Shown here piece by piece: positions 5,716-5,893 of a stretch of DNA of 5,893 nucleotides. Positions within the stretch are counted from its first letter, which is position 1. The number at the start of each line of letters is the position of its first letter. The position numbers and the translations under genes are program-made. This stretch comes from Treponema sp. (GTDB lineage Bacteria; Spirochaetota; Spirochaetia; Treponematales; Breznakiellaceae): positions 1 to 5,893 of the forward strand of contig JAIRXN010000022.1 in assembly GCA_031268245.1 (NCBI GenBank). Reading direction: 5' to 3'. The notes under the pieces were generated by a model. It made no database searches. It saw nothing but the letters and a program-made list of their open reading frames with translations, and was not told where the DNA came from.

Positions 5716-5893
5716 GCATAACAGGACTGTTTACGCTTCGCCGCCAGTAGGCGGCTCGGGCTCCATTTTGGCTAGGTCAATCGCTTTGCTCATTCCCACG
5801 CCAAAACTCCGCCACATTTTGCCAGCCCTGGTCTTTGCTGCGCAAAGCCCTTATCCGGGCTGGCAAAACGTCGTAAACAGCCGGAACGTTATG
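5716..5893 (+). other. attC-like (integron recombination site-like) nested inverted-repeat element, reaching the window edge
   Basis: Outer arms: GCATAAC (5716-5722, R''-like) pairs through CATAAC with GTTATG (5888-5893, R'-like). After spacers of 4 and 7 bases, CTGTTTACG (5727-5735, L''-like) pairs exactly with CGTAAACAG (5872-5880, L'-like). Three more hairpins fill the centre. They are GCCGCC/GGCGGC (5740-5755), TTTTGGC/GCCAAAA (5766-5806) and a perfect 12-bp TTTTGCCAGCCC/GGGCTGGCAAAA (5817-5868). The last of these encloses CTTTGC/GCAAAG (5833-5847). Integron attC sites have this order of paired boxes with an unpaired spacer, and they follow the cassette gene with G^TT at the far end, as here. 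Deviations: R'' and R' each miss the RYYYAAC/GTTRRRY consensus at one base, L''/L' show no extrahelical base, and the length is at the long end of the known range. Alternatives are another structured dispersed repeat or a terminator-like RNA. No gene is seen inside it. Confidence 0.5.

Noticed and set aside
5716..5893. Insertion-sequence terminal repeat or simple terminator as the explanation of the right-end element
   Set aside because: No transposase frame lies between the arms and there is no U-tract after the stems. The paired-box order fits an attC-like site better, though other structured repeats are not excluded.

Overview
The GC-rich part of the window (about 1-4170) looks like the chromosome of a spirochaete, most plausibly a Treponema of the termite-gut or rumen type. 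This is an inference. It rests on moderately high GC, a relaxed spirochaete-style lipobox, a lineage-specific outer-membrane-like protein and short intergenic hairpin elements. No rRNA or other decisive marker is present.

Region 1 (1-4170, all genes on +) holds three genes. The first is the 3' part of an M20-family zinc peptidase that runs in from the left edge. The second is a roughly 540-residue exported protein that looks like an outer-membrane beta-barrel. The third is a lipoprotein carrying a NodB/CE4 polysaccharide-deacetylase domain. The gaps between them hold inverted repeats: a perfect 12-bp hairpin after the peptidase, a hairpin over the start codon of the barrel gene, and a multi-hairpin element before the lipoprotein. 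The last two genes are both envelope proteins, but each gap has its own structure, so I do not claim one operon.

Region 2 (about 4171-5893) changes abruptly to AT-rich DNA. A sample 60-base line in vapC (5401-5460) has 19 G/C, against 40 G/C for a line in the barrel gene (2041-2100). It carries a six-helix membrane protein of the DUF6796 type on the minus strand. Divergent from it is a vapBC toxin-antitoxin operon with a clear promoter, a good ribosome binding site, a 4-base ATGA overlap and a 20-bp tandem repeat over the promoter that is a good candidate autoregulatory operator.

Directly after vapC, and reaching the last base of the window, is a roughly 178-base nested inverted-repeat element. 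Its outer arms are CATAAC...GTTATG and CTGTTTACG...CGTAAACAG, and they enclose three further hairpins. This arrangement (R''-L''-structured centre-L'-R') is that of an integron attC recombination site in the expected orientation after a cassette gene. The AT-rich block may therefore be one or more integron gene cassettes inserted beside the lipoprotein gene. The TTATGCG at 4175-4181, right at the composition break, matches the visible right end (TTATG) and could be the left cassette junction. No integrase gene is in the window, and the right-hand flank is cut off, so this remains a hypothesis, though it is the most interesting one here.
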